Shown here piece by piece: positions 35,064 through 44,901 of a DNA stretch of 64,000 bases (position 1 is the stretch's first letter; each line of letters begins with the position of its first letter). The stretch comes from an uncultured Mediterranea sp. (lineage in GTDB: Bacteria; Bacteroidota; Bacteroidia; Bacteroidales; Bacteroidaceae). Location of the stretch: the NCBI RefSeq assembly GCF_902493215.1, contig NZ_CABUOL010000001.1:1-64000 (forward strand). Direction: 5' to 3'. The position numbers were made by a program, and so were the translations under genes. A model generated the notes under the pieces. That model made no database searches and had not been told where the DNA came from. It saw only the letters and a program-made list of their open reading frames with translations.

Positions 35064-36962
35064 ATGAAAAAGAAACATCTATTATATTCCGCTTGTTTCC
35101 TGGCACTCGCTTCCTTAAGCAGCTGCGAAAACTTCCTTGACAAGGAACCTTTGGACAAGCAAACCAATGACACGTATTGGCAAACTGAAACTTCCTTGCG
35201 CACTTATGCACAAGATTTTTATTCATCTTACTTTGAAGGATACGGCACAGATTATACCGTATTCGGCGGATATTTCTCTGGCGATGACTATACAGATGAC
35301 TTCATCAATCTGAACAACGCCAATACTTACAGTGCCGGCTATATCTATTTCCCGACATCGGCCACAACCGACTGGAACAGCAAGACCGCCATTTGGTCAG
35401 ACAACTACAGCATCATCTACAAAGCCAATGTCATGATTGAAAAAATCCCTGGGATGGATATTTCCGAAGAAGCAAAGAACCACTGGACAGGCGTCGCCAA
35501 ATACTTCCGCGCCATGGCCTACAGTGCTTTGCTCAAAGCCTATGGAGGTGTACCCTACGTCGACAAAGTGGCAGATCCAGCCGATCCGACCCTCTACAAG
35601 GATCGCGACTCCTACCTGTTTGTCGCACAGAAAGTGCTGGAAGATTTCCAATATACCTTGAATTATGTACGTAATGACGACACCAAACGTCAGGTAAACC
35701 GCTATGTTGTAGGAGCCTACATGTCGCGTGAACTGCTCTACCATGCCACATGGCTAAAATACCACGGTACAACCGTAGGCCCGACTTCCGAAACCGTCGC
35801 TGATGCAGATATCAAGGAACTGTTGCAAGGGGCCATCAACGGAGCTGATGCCGTCATGAGTTCCGGCCTATACAAAATAGGAAACACCTATAATGCCCTG
35901 TTCACAACCGACGATTTGGCAAACAACCCTGAAATCATCTGGTACCGCGAATATACCACCGGGTTGCAATGCAATGCCCTGATGTCCTACAACGGTCCTG
36001 AAGACCAGACACAGGGCGGTGTTACCCAAAACGTAATCGAGTCCTATCTCTGTACCGACGGATTGCCCATCGGCCAATCCCCCCTCTACGAAGGGAAGGA
36101 TGACCCAAGCATCTGGAATTCGTTCAAGAACCGTGCCCCGCGTCTCTACCAGACCGTGGCCGACAGCCTGCGTATCATGAGCGCCTTGGGTACCAACTAT
36201 TCCGAAGGAACCTCACCGACAGGATATGCCACCAAGAAATTCCTGAATGACGAATGGCTGAAAAGCGGATCGGCATTCTGTACCGGCATTCTGAGTCCGG
36301 CCGACGCTCCCTGTTTCCGCTATGCCGAAGTGCTGCTGAACTATGTGGAAGCACGTTACGAGATAGCCCGAGTAGGTGGAGATGCCTTCACACAGGAAGA
36401 CCTGAACAAAACAATCAACCAGCTCCGCCAGCGCCAGCTCACGAAATGGGGAAGCACAGAAGCACAGACCATGCCGCAAGTCCAGCTTGGCAACGGTAAC
36501 ATCACCGTCAACGGCGTAACCATCAACGACCCGGCCCGCGACCCCGAAGTGGATCCCGTCCTGTGGGAAATCCGTCGTGAACGCCGTATCGAACTGATTA
36601 TGGAAGGACGTCGCGGTGAAGACCTCCGCCGTTGGGCCAAATTCGAATACCTCAATTCGGAGAATGCAGACGGCACACCCAGCAAGACATTCCTGGGTGC
36701 CTATGTCAACGTTGCCGACTACGAAGGCATGAAGTCGAAAAACGAAAAAGGCGACCGCGTTCTCTTCCTGTTCGACCCGGCCGATCCAAGCAATCAGGAT
36801 ACGGACAAAGGGTACATCAACTATCTGCAAGGAGACGACCTGCGCGTATTCAAGAAAGGCGATCTGAACTCTGAACGCTACTATCTGCGCGCCATTCCTG
36901 CCGAGCAGATAACGGTTTACAAGGACAATGGCTATACGCTGACACAAACCCCCGGATGGTAA
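35064..36962 (+). CDS. SusD/RagB-family surface lipoprotein
   Basis: 632 residues. The signal peptide ends in the lipobox ASLSSC (acyl Cys about 21), followed by the typical ENFLDKEPLDKQTNDTYW start. TPR-like helices include KYFRAMAYSALLKAYGGVPY and the RYAEVLLNYVEARYEIARVGG segment, and ELIMEGRRGEDLRRWAKF near the C-terminus is strongly SusD-like. It forms the lid of the SusC complex and binds glycan at the cell surface. It is somewhat longer than many SusD proteins. A large hairpin follows the stop. Confidence 0.96.
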   Translation: MKKKHLLYSACFLALASLSSCENFLDKEPLDKQTNDTYWQTETSLRTYAQDFYSSYFEGYGTDYTVFGGYFSGDDYTDDFINLNNANTYSAGYIYFPTSATTDWNSKTAIWSDNYSIIYKANVMIEKIPGMDISEEAKNHWTGVAKYFRAMAYSALLKAYGGVPYVDKVADPADPTLYKDRDSYLFVAQKVLEDFQYTLNYVRNDDTKRQVNRYVVGAYMSRELLYHATWLKYHGTTVGPTSETVADADIKELLQGAINGADAVMSSGLYKIGNTYNALFTTDDLANNPEIIWYREYTTGLQCNALMSYNGPEDQTQGGVTQNVIESYLCTDGLPIGQSPLYEGKDDPSIWNSFKNRAPRLYQTVADSLRIMSALGTNYSEGTSPTGYATKKFLNDEWLKSGSAFCTGILSPADAPCFRYAEVLLNYVEARYEIARVGGDAFTQEDLNKTINQLRQRQLTKWGSTEAQTMPQVQLGNGNITVNGVTINDPARDPEVDPVLWEIRRERRIELIMEGRRGEDLRRWAKFEYLNSENADGTPSKTFLGAYVNVADYEGMKSKNEKGDRVLFLFDPADPSNQDTDKGYINYLQGDDLRVFKKGDLNSERYYLRAIPAEQITVYKDNGYTLTQTPGW

Positions 36963-36986
36963 GCTATTGATTGTACAAAAAAAGTA

Positions 36987-37038
36987 ACTTCTGGATCGGC
37001 CCTTCCACGAAAAGCAGGAAAGGGCCGGCCCGAAGTTA
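36987..37038 (+). terminator. Hairpin after susD
   Basis: AACTTC (36987-36992) and GAAGTT (37033-37038) are the outer arms; inside, CGGCCCTTCC pairs with GGAAAGGGCCG with one bulge. The loop is ACGAAAAGCA. There is no T run after it, so it may be a processing or partial termination site between susCD and the muramidase operon. Confidence 0.65.
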
Positions 37039-37121
37039 TCCGAACAGACAACAGCTACCATTCAGCATACAACAAGTCCAAAGAATAGGAATTTTTAAGT
37101 ACAAACCTATCCAAAAAATAG

Positions 37122-37129
37122 TATCTTTG
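37122..37129 (+). promoter_or_regulatory. -7 box for the muramidase operon
   Basis: TATCTTTG fits TAnnTTTG and lies 26 bases upstream of the first namZ-like start codon, so the operon can be transcribed independently of susCD. Confidence 0.55.
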
Positions 37130-37155
37130 CCCATATCTATCTAAAGTATATCAAT

Positions 37156-38328
37156 ATGAAAAAACTTCTAATACCGATTATTCTTCTATGTGCCCTCTGT
37201 TTACGGGTATTCGCACAATCCGATGAACGAGTCATCCTGGGCGATGAACAGACTTCCGAATATTTCCCCATGCTGAAAGGGAAACGGATTGCCATCTTCT
37301 CCAACCACACAGGAATGGTCGGCGACAAACATCTGCTGGATATCTTGCTGGAAAACAAGTTCAACGTTGTAGCCATCTTCTCGCCCGAACACGGCTTCCG
37401 CGGCAACGCCGACGCCGGCGAACATGTATCAAGCTCTATAGACTCAAAAACGGGAGTGCCCATCCTGTCGCTTTACGACGGCAAGCTGGGTAAACCAAGC
37501 GAAGCATCCATGAACAAGTTCGACCTGCTCATTGTCGACATTCAGGACGTGGGGCTCCGCTATTATACCTACTATGCTTCCATGTGCCGACTGATGGATG
37601 CCTGCGCCGAATACGGCAAGAAGATGCTGATACTGGACCGTCCCAATCCGAACGGCCATTACGTAGACGGCCCGATACTCGACATGAAATACAAGTCGGG
37701 CGTAGGTTGGCTGCCCATCCCCATCGTACATGGCATGACGCTAGGCGAACTGGCCCTGATGGTGAACGGTGAGCACTGGTTGCCCGAGTCGCGTACCTGC
37801 GATGTGACCGTCATCCCCTGCAAGAACTACACGCACCAGACGATGTACCAGCTGCCCATCCCGCCATCGCCCAACCTCCCGAACATGAAGTCCGTCTACC
37901 TGTATCCATCGACCTGCTATTTCGAGGCAACACCCGTCAGCCTGGGACGAGGCACAGATAAGCCTTTTCAAGTGTACGGACATCCCAACATGAAGGGGTA
38001 TAATTTCAGCTTCACGCCACGAAGCGTGCCCGGCGCCAAGAATCCGCCCCAGCTCAACAAGTTGTGCTACGGCGTGGACTTGAGCGGTATGAGCGATGAA
38101 GAAATCTGGAAACGGGGAGTCGATCTGACTTACGTCATCGACGCCTACCGTAACCTGAACCTGGACGACCATTTCTTCCGCTCCTTCTTCGAAAAGCTTG
38201 TAGGCGTGGGCTATGTGCGCAAGATGATTGAAGACGGAAAGAGTGCCGACGAAATCAAAGCCTGCTGGCAGGACGATGTCAAGAAGTTCAAGAAACAGCG
38301 CAAGCCTTATCTGCTCTACGCAGAATAA
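37156..38328 (+). CDS. namZ: Exo-beta-N-acetylmuramidase NamZ-like protein 1 (DUF1343/GH171)
   Basis: 390 residues with a signal peptide (about 1-21, ending RVFAQ). NamZ enzymes remove terminal MurNAc from murein fragments. Core motifs are GKRIAIFSNHTGMVG, FSPEHGFRGNADAGEHV, PILSLYDGKLGKPS, LLIVDIQDVGLRYYTYYASM, LDRPNPNG and GVGWLPIPIVHGMTLGELA. The Glu in the PEHGFRG motif is a likely active-site acid. It is the first gene of the proposed MurNAc operon and is separated from the next gene by a 22-base-period array. A second copy of the family is at 50104, with lower similarity, so the two may differ in substrate. Confidence 0.92.
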   Translation: MKKLLIPIILLCALCLRVFAQSDERVILGDEQTSEYFPMLKGKRIAIFSNHTGMVGDKHLLDILLENKFNVVAIFSPEHGFRGNADAGEHVSSSIDSKTGVPILSLYDGKLGKPSEASMNKFDLLIVDIQDVGLRYYTYYASMCRLMDACAEYGKKMLILDRPNPNGHYVDGPILDMKYKSGVGWLPIPIVHGMTLGELALMVNGEHWLPESRTCDVTVIPCKNYTHQTMYQLPIPPSPNLPNMKSVYLYPSTCYFEATPVSLGRGTDKPFQVYGHPNMKGYNFSFTPRSVPGAKNPPQLNKLCYGVDLSGMSDEEIWKRGVDLTYVIDAYRNLNLDDHFFRSFFEKLVGVGYVRKMIEDGKSADEIKACWQDDVKKFKKQRKPYLLYAE

Positions 38329-38350
38329 GCCTCATAGAGACAAGAATAGA

Positions 38351-38416
38351 AAAGCAATGTTTTTCCAACCTTAAAGCACTGCTTTCCGAGGACGAAAGCA
38401 ATGCTTTGCCAAAAGC
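38351..38416. repeat. 22-base-period palindromic array, three units
   Basis: AAAGCA recurs at 38351, 38373 and 38395; cores AAAGCAATGTTTT, AAAGCACTGCTTT and AAAGCAATGCTTT. It lies inside the operon, between namZ and the symporter gene, and ends 18 bases before the symporter ATG. Confidence 0.85.
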
Positions 38417-38433
38417 ATAAAAAACAGATAGAA

Positions 38434-39903
38434 ATGACTACCGTTTGGATCATACTTACAACCATCGCATGCTACTTTGCCCTGCTGTTCATCATCTCGT
38501 GGATAACAGGCCGTAAGGCCGACAATGCAGGCTTCTTCACCGGCAACCGAAAGTCGTCGTGGTACATGGTGACACTGGCCATGATCGGCGCCACCATCTC
38601 GGGCGTCACCTTCATTTCCGTCCCAGGCGCCGTGTTGCACGGAGGGTATTCCTACATGCAGATGGTTTTGGGCTTCTTTGTCGGCTCCATCTTCGTGGCC
38701 TTCATACTGATTCCGCTCTTCTATCGGATGAACCTGATGAGCATCTACGGCTATCTGGAGAGCCGCTTCGGCCTGGCCTCTTACCGAACGGGCGCCTGGT
38801 TCTTCTTCGTATCCAAGATGCTGGGAGCATCGGTACGCTTCTTTGTGGTGTGCGTCGTGCTGCAATCGCTGGTTTTTGCCCCGCTGAACGTACCCTTCTC
38901 GCTGAACGTAGTCATCACGGTAGCCCTCATCTGGCTCTACTCTTTCCAAGGAGGCGTCAAGTCGCTGATATGGACCGATTCGCTGAAAACCATCTGCCTT
39001 GTACTGTCGGTAGTATGCTGCATTGTCTTCATTGCCGGCAGCCTCAATCTGGGCATCGGCGACCTGCCGGCGGCCATCGGCAACCATCCCACCAGCCGCA
39101 CATTCTTCTTCGACGATCCCAATGACGGACGTTACTTCTGGAAGCAGTTCATTGCCGGCGTGTTCATGGTGATAGCCACCACAGGCCTCGACCAGGACCT
39201 GATGCAGCGCACCCTGAGCTGCAAGAACTTCAAGGAGTCGCAGAAAAACATGATATTGAGTTCGTTCATACAAATATTTGTCATTGGCCTGTTTTTGGTG
39301 CTCGGTACCCTGCTCTACATGTATGCGGATGCCTACATGCCGGGGCAGAAAACGGCAGGCGACGCCCTGTTCGGAGAAGTGGCGTGGAGCGAAAACTTCC
39401 CCATTTTCATAGGTATTATCTTCATAATAGGACTGATTGCGGCTGCCTACTCGGCAGCCGGATCAGCCTTGACCGCCCTGACGACCTCATTTACCATCGA
39501 CATACTGAAAGCCAACGAAAAGCAGGATGAGAAGAATCTGTCGCTGACACGCAAGCTGATTCACTTCATCATGTCACTGCTGATGGTCATCGTCATCATC
39601 ATCTTCTACGAGCTGAACGACGACAGCGCCATCAATGCCGTCTACAGCCTGGCCGCCTATACCTATGGCCCCATTCTCGGCATGTTCATCTTCGGCATGG
39701 CATGCCGCAAACCCGTTAACGACCGATGGGTACCATTGGTAGCCGTCCTCTCCCCCATTCTATGCTACATACTGAAAAGTCATAGCGAAGCCTGGTTCGG
39801 CGGTTATCAGATCAGCTTCGAGCTGCTCATCATCAATGCTTTGATTACGGCTATCGGGCTTTGCCTGCTGATACGAAAAAATCAAACTGTAACCCAACCT
39901 TAA
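38434..39903 (+). CDS. Sodium:solute symporter (SSS family)
   Basis: 489 residues from the ATG at 38434. An upstream in-frame ATG (38401) lies inside the repeat array and is less likely. About 13 membrane helices. WITGRKADNAGFFTGNRKSSWYMVTLAMIGATISGVTFISVPG is the conserved N-terminal region, with the later GLIAAAYSAAGSALTALTTSF sodium-site segment. SSS transporters import sugars, sialic acid or other organic solutes with Na+. In this setting the solute is probably an amino sugar or murein-derived compound; this is inference from position only. Confidence 0.92.
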   Translation: MTTVWIILTTIACYFALLFIISWITGRKADNAGFFTGNRKSSWYMVTLAMIGATISGVTFISVPGAVLHGGYSYMQMVLGFFVGSIFVAFILIPLFYRMNLMSIYGYLESRFGLASYRTGAWFFFVSKMLGASVRFFVVCVVLQSLVFAPLNVPFSLNVVITVALIWLYSFQGGVKSLIWTDSLKTICLVLSVVCCIVFIAGSLNLGIGDLPAAIGNHPTSRTFFFDDPNDGRYFWKQFIAGVFMVIATTGLDQDLMQRTLSCKNFKESQKNMILSSFIQIFVIGLFLVLGTLLYMYADAYMPGQKTAGDALFGEVAWSENFPIFIGIIFIIGLIAAAYSAAGSALTALTTSFTIDILKANEKQDEKNLSLTRKLIHFIMSLLMVIVIIIFYELNDDSAINAVYSLAAYTYGPILGMFIFGMACRKPVNDRWVPLVAVLSPILCYILKSHSEAWFGGYQISFELLIINALITAIGLCLLIRKNQTVTQP

Positions 39904-39922
39904 CCAGTCAATCGAAAACGAT

Positions 39923-42900
39923 ATGTACGCAAGACATCACTTTTGGAGGGCATTGCTCATCATGCCCATGCTTCCCTTTGCAGGATACGCGCAAGAGCTT
40001 CCTACAGACCTTTACCAAAGGATTGGCAAGTATCTGGATTGTGTGGCCAGCCGAGAGGTATCCATCGGTCCGATCAGTATCGATTCTGTCGCAACCGAAG
40101 GAAAGACCCTCCAACTGTTTGCCAACACCAACTGTTCTTACATTCCTTTCCGTGAAGACAATGTGGACGAGATTTATCGGACGGTAAAATCGATGCTTCC
40201 TGCCGAATGGGAAGGTTATCGGCTCGAAATCCGTACCAACGGACGGAGCATTGAAGAACAGATTCCGTTGGCCCTCCGAAGCAAGAAGGACAGGAAAGCA
40301 GTTTTTCCCCAATTAGGGAAAAATATTCCCCTAACCAGCAAAAAATCTTTGCCCTATGCACCTACCCGAGGATTGAACAACCGCCACATCGCCCTGTGGC
40401 AAAGCCACGGCTATTATTATGAAGCCAAACTCGACCGTTGGGAATGGCAACGTGCCCGTCTTCTACAGACAGTGGAAGACCTCTACACCCAAAGTTATGT
40501 CCTGCCCTTTCTTGTACCTATGCTCGAAAATGCCGGTGCCAATGTTCTGCTTCCTCGCGAACGCGATACACAAACTCACGAAGTGATAGTGGACAATGAC
40601 GGAAATCTGAAGGGAAGCTCCTTATACATAGAAAGCGATGCCGACCGTCCGTGGCAGAATGGTGACGGACAAGGCTTTGCACACCAGCGCTACATCTACA
40701 AAGATTTTGAAAATCCTTTTTTGGAAGGGACCTACCGTCAGACCGAAACCATCCGAAAAGGAAAAGAAAGCATAGCCGAATGGATACCAGAAATTCCAGA
40801 AAGCGGCCGATATGCCGTCTATGTATCTTACCGTTCTCTGCCCAACAGCACGGAAGATGCCCGATATACCGTCTACCACCGTGGCGGAAAGACAGAATTC
40901 AGCGTCAATCAAACGATGGGCGGAGGAACGTGGATTTATCTGGGTACATTCAGCTTCGATAAGGGACGCAACAACAGCTGTAAGGTTACCTTGAACAACC
41001 GCTCGGACAAAGCAGGACGAATCATAACCGCCGACGCCGTCAAGATAGGCGGAGGTATGGGAAACATCGCCCGCAGCCGTTCGCCTCAAGGTACAACCGA
41101 AAATCTGAAAAGCTCAGACAAGCGCAACCTGCAGCCTGTCGACGCTTCAGCACCCAGTATATTCGATAATTACAGTCAACCTCAAACCAGTACATACCCC
41201 CGTTTCTGTGAAGCCGCACGCTACTGGCTGCAATGGGCAGGCATCCCCGACAGCATCTATTCAGAGAGTCAGGGAAAGAATGACTATACCGACGATTACA
41301 AGTGCCGTGGTATCTGGGTGAACTATCTCGCAGGCGGTTCCTCCGTCAATCCCGACGAGAAAGGCCTGAACATTCCCATTGATCTGGCTTTTGCCTTCCA
41401 TTCTGATGCCGGCACCACCCTCAACGATTCCATCATCGGCACGCTGGGTATCTATTATACCGACGTTTATGGAGGTAAATATGCTAACGGAGTTTCCCGC
41501 TACCTGGCCCGCGACCTGACCGACCTGATACAGTCGAATATCGTACGCGATATCCGTTCCTTGTATGAGCCGGATTGGAGCCGTCGAGGCATGTGGAACA
41601 AATCCTATTTCGAAGCACGTGTACCCCGCGTACCCACCATGCTGCTCGAGATGCTTTCGCATCAGAATTTTGCCGACATGCGATACGGACTCGACCCGCG
41701 CTTCCGTTTCACGGTCAGCCGTGCCATATATAAAGGCATGCTTCAGTTCATCAGTTCGATAAGTGGAACAGACCACATTGTACAGCCACTCCCTGTTGAC
41801 CACCTCTCACTAAAAATGACCAGCGAAAATGAAATCGAACTATCGTGGGAACCCGTATCCGACCCGCTCGAACCGACAGCACAACCCGAACAATACATCG
41901 TCTACACCCGTATCGGAAACGGTGACTTCGACAATGGGGTGTTGGTAAAAAACAATAGCTATCGCGCTCAGTTGCCTGCCGGAGTGGTATGTAGCTACAA
42001 AGTGACAGCAGTCAACAAGGGTGGTGAAAGTTTCCCATCCGAAATTCTTTCTGCCGGACGTGCCTTCAACAGCAAAGGATGTGTACTCGTAGTCAACGGC
42101 TTCGACCGCGTCAGTGCCCCCGCCGATTTCGTGGCACCTGCTCCCGCCGACACTCTGCTGGCCGGTTTTTGGGACAACCTCGACCATGGAGTACCTTATA
42201 TAGAAGATATTAGTTACGTAGGCTCCATGAAAGAATTTCGCCGATCCATTCCCTGGATGGACGACGATGCATCCGGATTCGGCGACAGTTACGGCGACTA
42301 TGAGACAAAAGTGATAGCAGGAAACACATTCGACTATCCGGCCCTACACGGTTCAGCGATACTGAAAGCAGGCTATTCGTTTGTATCGTGCAGCGACGAA
42401 GCAGTTGAAGACCGACAAGTTTCATTAAACGATTATGCTTATGCCGATCTCATCCTTGGCAAGGAATGCCAGACCAAAATAGGACGGGGAGTCAAGCCAT
42501 TGGAATACAAGACCTTCAGTCCCGCCCTACAGCATGCCCTGACCGATTATTGTACACAAGGCGGCAATCTGTTCGTATCGGGTGCTTATGTCGGTACGGA
42601 TTTGTGGGACAACCGTCTGGCACCTTCACTGGAAGCCGACCGGAAATTTGCAACCGATGTATTGAAATACAGCTGGCGTGTCGGTCAAGCCGCTCGTTGT
42701 GGCCAAGTCAAAAGCGTACCTTCACCTTTCGAAATTCTCAAAGGTAACTATACATACCATAATGAACTGAATACCGAATCGTATGCTGTCGAATCGCCCG
42801 ATGCCATCGAGCCGACAAAAGGCGCCTATACCATCATGCGTTATACAGAAAACAATCTTAGCGCAGGCATAGCCTATCGGGGTTCATACAAGACCATTGT

Positions 42901-42994
42901 ACTTGGTTTTCCGTTCGAGACAATCCGTACTGAAGAAGAGAGAAACGAACTGATGGATAACATCCTGCAATTCTTTAATACAACAAACAACTAA
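39923..42994 (+). CDS. Secreted murein amidase-like protein with inserted golvesin-type domain
   Basis: 1023 residues with a signal peptide (about 1-24). An Amidase_3-like zinc fold seems split. The first half has HIALWQSHGYYYE (His162) and LLPRERD; the second half has FAFHSDAG (His493) and VPTMLLEMLSHQN (Glu576). These match the zinc and catalytic ligands of N-acetylmuramoyl-L-alanine amidases. About residues 260-375 between them look like a golvesin/xanthan-lyase-type beta domain (GRYAVYVSYRSLPNSTEDA, GGGTWIYLGTFSFDKG). An Fn3-like region (about 620-690) and a C-terminal domain follow. It should cut stem peptides from MurNAc, preparing substrate for NamZ. Such proteins are often annotated 'xanthan lyase'. 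Confidence 0.75.
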   Translation: MYARHHFWRALLIMPMLPFAGYAQELPTDLYQRIGKYLDCVASREVSIGPISIDSVATEGKTLQLFANTNCSYIPFREDNVDEIYRTVKSMLPAEWEGYRLEIRTNGRSIEEQIPLALRSKKDRKAVFPQLGKNIPLTSKKSLPYAPTRGLNNRHIALWQSHGYYYEAKLDRWEWQRARLLQTVEDLYTQSYVLPFLVPMLENAGANVLLPRERDTQTHEVIVDNDGNLKGSSLYIESDADRPWQNGDGQGFAHQRYIYKDFENPFLEGTYRQTETIRKGKESIAEWIPEIPESGRYAVYVSYRSLPNSTEDARYTVYHRGGKTEFSVNQTMGGGTWIYLGTFSFDKGRNNSCKVTLNNRSDKAGRIITADAVKIGGGMGNIARSRSPQGTTENLKSSDKRNLQPVDASAPSIFDNYSQPQTSTYPRFCEAARYWLQWAGIPDSIYSESQGKNDYTDDYKCRGIWVNYLAGGSSVNPDEKGLNIPIDLAFAFHSDAGTTLNDSIIGTLGIYYTDVYGGKYANGVSRYLARDLTDLIQSNIVRDIRSLYEPDWSRRGMWNKSYFEARVPRVPTMLLEMLSHQNFADMRYGLDPRFRFTVSRAIYKGMLQFISSISGTDHIVQPLPVDHLSLKMTSENEIELSWEPVSDPLEPTAQPEQYIVYTRIGNGDFDNGVLVKNNSYRAQLPAGVVCSYKVTAVNKGGESFPSEILSAGRAFNSKGCVLVVNGFDRVSAPADFVAPAPADTLLAGFWDNLDHGVPYIEDISYVGSMKEFRRSIPWMDDDASGFGDSYGDYETKVIAGNTFDYPALHGSAILKAGYSFVSCSDEAVEDRQVSLNDYAYADLILGKECQTKIGRGVKPLEYKTFSPALQHALTDYCTQGGNLFVSGAYVGTDLWDNRLAPSLEADRKFATDVLKYSWRVGQAARCGQVKSVPSPFEILKGNYTYHNELNTESYAVESPDAIEPTKGAYTIMRYTENNLSAGIAYRGSYKTIVLGFPFETIRTEEERNELMDNILQFFNTTNN

Positions 42995-42998
42995 AACC

Positions 42999-44879
42999 AT
43001 GATTCCAACCATTTCCAGATTTCAGTTATACATCAGTATCCTGCTGTTGCTTCTATTCCCAAAGAATATGCAAGCACAGCAGGAGCGTTTCCGCTTTGTT
43101 CAACTGACAGATATCCATTTTTCACCAGGCAATCCCAATCCAACGGAAGACCTGTTACGATCCGTCGCACAAATCAATGCAACGGACAGTATCGATTTTG
43201 TGTTGGTAACGGGTGACCTGACAGACAACGGAGACCGCACGTGCATGGAGCACGTCAAATCATGTCTCGACCTCTTGAAAGTGCCCTACCACGTTATATT
43301 GGGCAATCATGAAACGAAATGGAGCGAATCGGGTTGCACCGCCTTTTCAGAGATATACGGTAACGAGCGTTTCAGTTTCATGCACAAAGGTTTCCTCTTT
43401 CTGGGGTTCAATTCGGGACCGTTAATGCGTATGGCCTACGGACACGTAGTGCCGCAAGATATCGAATGGATGACTGCCGAGATTGAAAAGGCAGACAAAG
43501 ACACACCCATCATCCTCGTTACCCACTATCCCATGCTGGAAGGTGATGTGGACAACTGGTATGACGTAACCGACGCTGTGCGCCCCTACAACGTACGGCT
43601 CTTCATTGGAGGGCACTACCACCGCAACCGCCAACTGAGCTATGACGGCATTCCTGGTATCTTGATGCGCAGCAATCTGCGTGACTCTGATGGCAAACCA
43701 GGCTATGGTATCTATGAAGTCGGCCCGGATTCCATCCGCGTTTATACTCAGCGTATAGGTGAGCCCCAAAAGCAATGGGCCTCTTATTCACTCACTCATA
43801 CTTATTATGACCATCAGGGCAAAGCAGAACAATACCCTGACTATTCCATCAACCAGGATTACCCACAAGTAAAAGCAGTTTGGACGGTACAGACAGGCGT
43901 AGGCATCTACTGCTCGCCAGCCACAGATGGTGAACGGGTATTTGTTGCCGATGATTTGGGCAATCTGACCGCCTACAGCCTGAAGAAAGGTAAACGCCTA
44001 TGGAGTTTCGCCGCCGAAAAGCGCATTGTGGGCACTCCTGCCGTGGCAGACGGTGTGGTAGTATTCGGTTCGGCCGACAAACACATTTACGGCGTAAGTT
44101 CCATGGACGGCAAGCTGCTTTGGACACTCAAAGCGTCAGCTCCCGTGCTGGGAGCCGTAGCCATCGCAGACGGCACGGCCTACATTGGTGCCAGCGACCA
44201 TACTTTCCGAGCCATCAACCTGAAAAACGGAAAGTTGATTTGGGCCTATACCGGCGTGAAAGGTTACATCGAAACACGCCCGTTACTGGCAGGCGGTAAA
44301 GTGATATTTGGTGCATGGGACAATACACTTTACGCCCTCGACCAACAGACAGGCCGTGAGTGCTGGAAATGGACACACGACCTGCCAGGCATCCACTATT
44401 CACCGGCAGCCGTATGGCCTGTAGCAGCCGACGACAAAGTGTTCATCGCCGACCCCAAACGTGCCCTGACAGCTATCGACCTCCTCACTGGGCAGACCGT
44501 GTGGCGCACCTTCCAATCGCAGGTACGCGAAAGCATCGGTCTATCTGAAGACGGTCAACGCATCTACGCCAAGACCATGAACGACAGCATCGTCTGTTAT
44601 GCGGCCCAAAAACAGGAAGCCAGCCAAATATGGGCCACCGATGCCGGTTTCGGTTATGAACACGCCCCCTGCATGCTGCCTGAGCAAGACGGCATCGTCT
44701 ATACCAGCACCAACGACGGAGTGGTATGTGCTCTGGACGGACGTACCGGTCACCTGCGTTGGCAGCATAAAGTGGGTAACTCGCTTGTCAATACCGTGGT
44801 TCCTTTGAAACACGGTTCATTACTCGTAAGCAGTACGGATGGAACCATCACGTTACTACAGGATAAGAAACAGAAATAA
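42999..44879 (+). CDS. Metallophosphoesterase fused to a PQQ-type beta-propeller
   Basis: 626 residues with a signal peptide (about 1-26, ending MQAQQ). The N-terminal calcineurin-like domain has LTDIHFSPG, VTGDLTDNGD, ILGNHE, VTHYPMLEG and IGGHYHRNRQ. The C-terminal half is a WD40/PQQ propeller with recurring blades such as LWSFAAEKRIVGTPAVADG, LLWTLKASAPVLGAVAIADG, LIWAYTGVKGY and TVWRTF. The pair suggests a secreted phosphodiesterase anchored or regulated by a propeller. A role in trimming phosphorylated envelope polymers is possible but unproven. It starts 4 bases after the amidase stop. Confidence 0.88.
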   Translation: MIPTISRFQLYISILLLLLFPKNMQAQQERFRFVQLTDIHFSPGNPNPTEDLLRSVAQINATDSIDFVLVTGDLTDNGDRTCMEHVKSCLDLLKVPYHVILGNHETKWSESGCTAFSEIYGNERFSFMHKGFLFLGFNSGPLMRMAYGHVVPQDIEWMTAEIEKADKDTPIILVTHYPMLEGDVDNWYDVTDAVRPYNVRLFIGGHYHRNRQLSYDGIPGILMRSNLRDSDGKPGYGIYEVGPDSIRVYTQRIGEPQKQWASYSLTHTYYDHQGKAEQYPDYSINQDYPQVKAVWTVQTGVGIYCSPATDGERVFVADDLGNLTAYSLKKGKRLWSFAAEKRIVGTPAVADGVVVFGSADKHIYGVSSMDGKLLWTLKASAPVLGAVAIADGTAYIGASDHTFRAINLKNGKLIWAYTGVKGYIETRPLLAGGKVIFGAWDNTLYALDQQTGRECWKWTHDLPGIHYSPAAVWPVAADDKVFIADPKRALTAIDLLTGQTVWRTFQSQVRESIGLSEDGQRIYAKTMNDSIVCYAAQKQEASQIWATDAGFGYEHAPCMLPEQDGIVYTSTNDGVVCALDGRTGHLRWQHKVGNSLVNTVVPLKHGSLLVSSTDGTITLLQDKKQK

Positions 44880-44901
44880 TTATCATTAAACTATAACAAC
44901 C

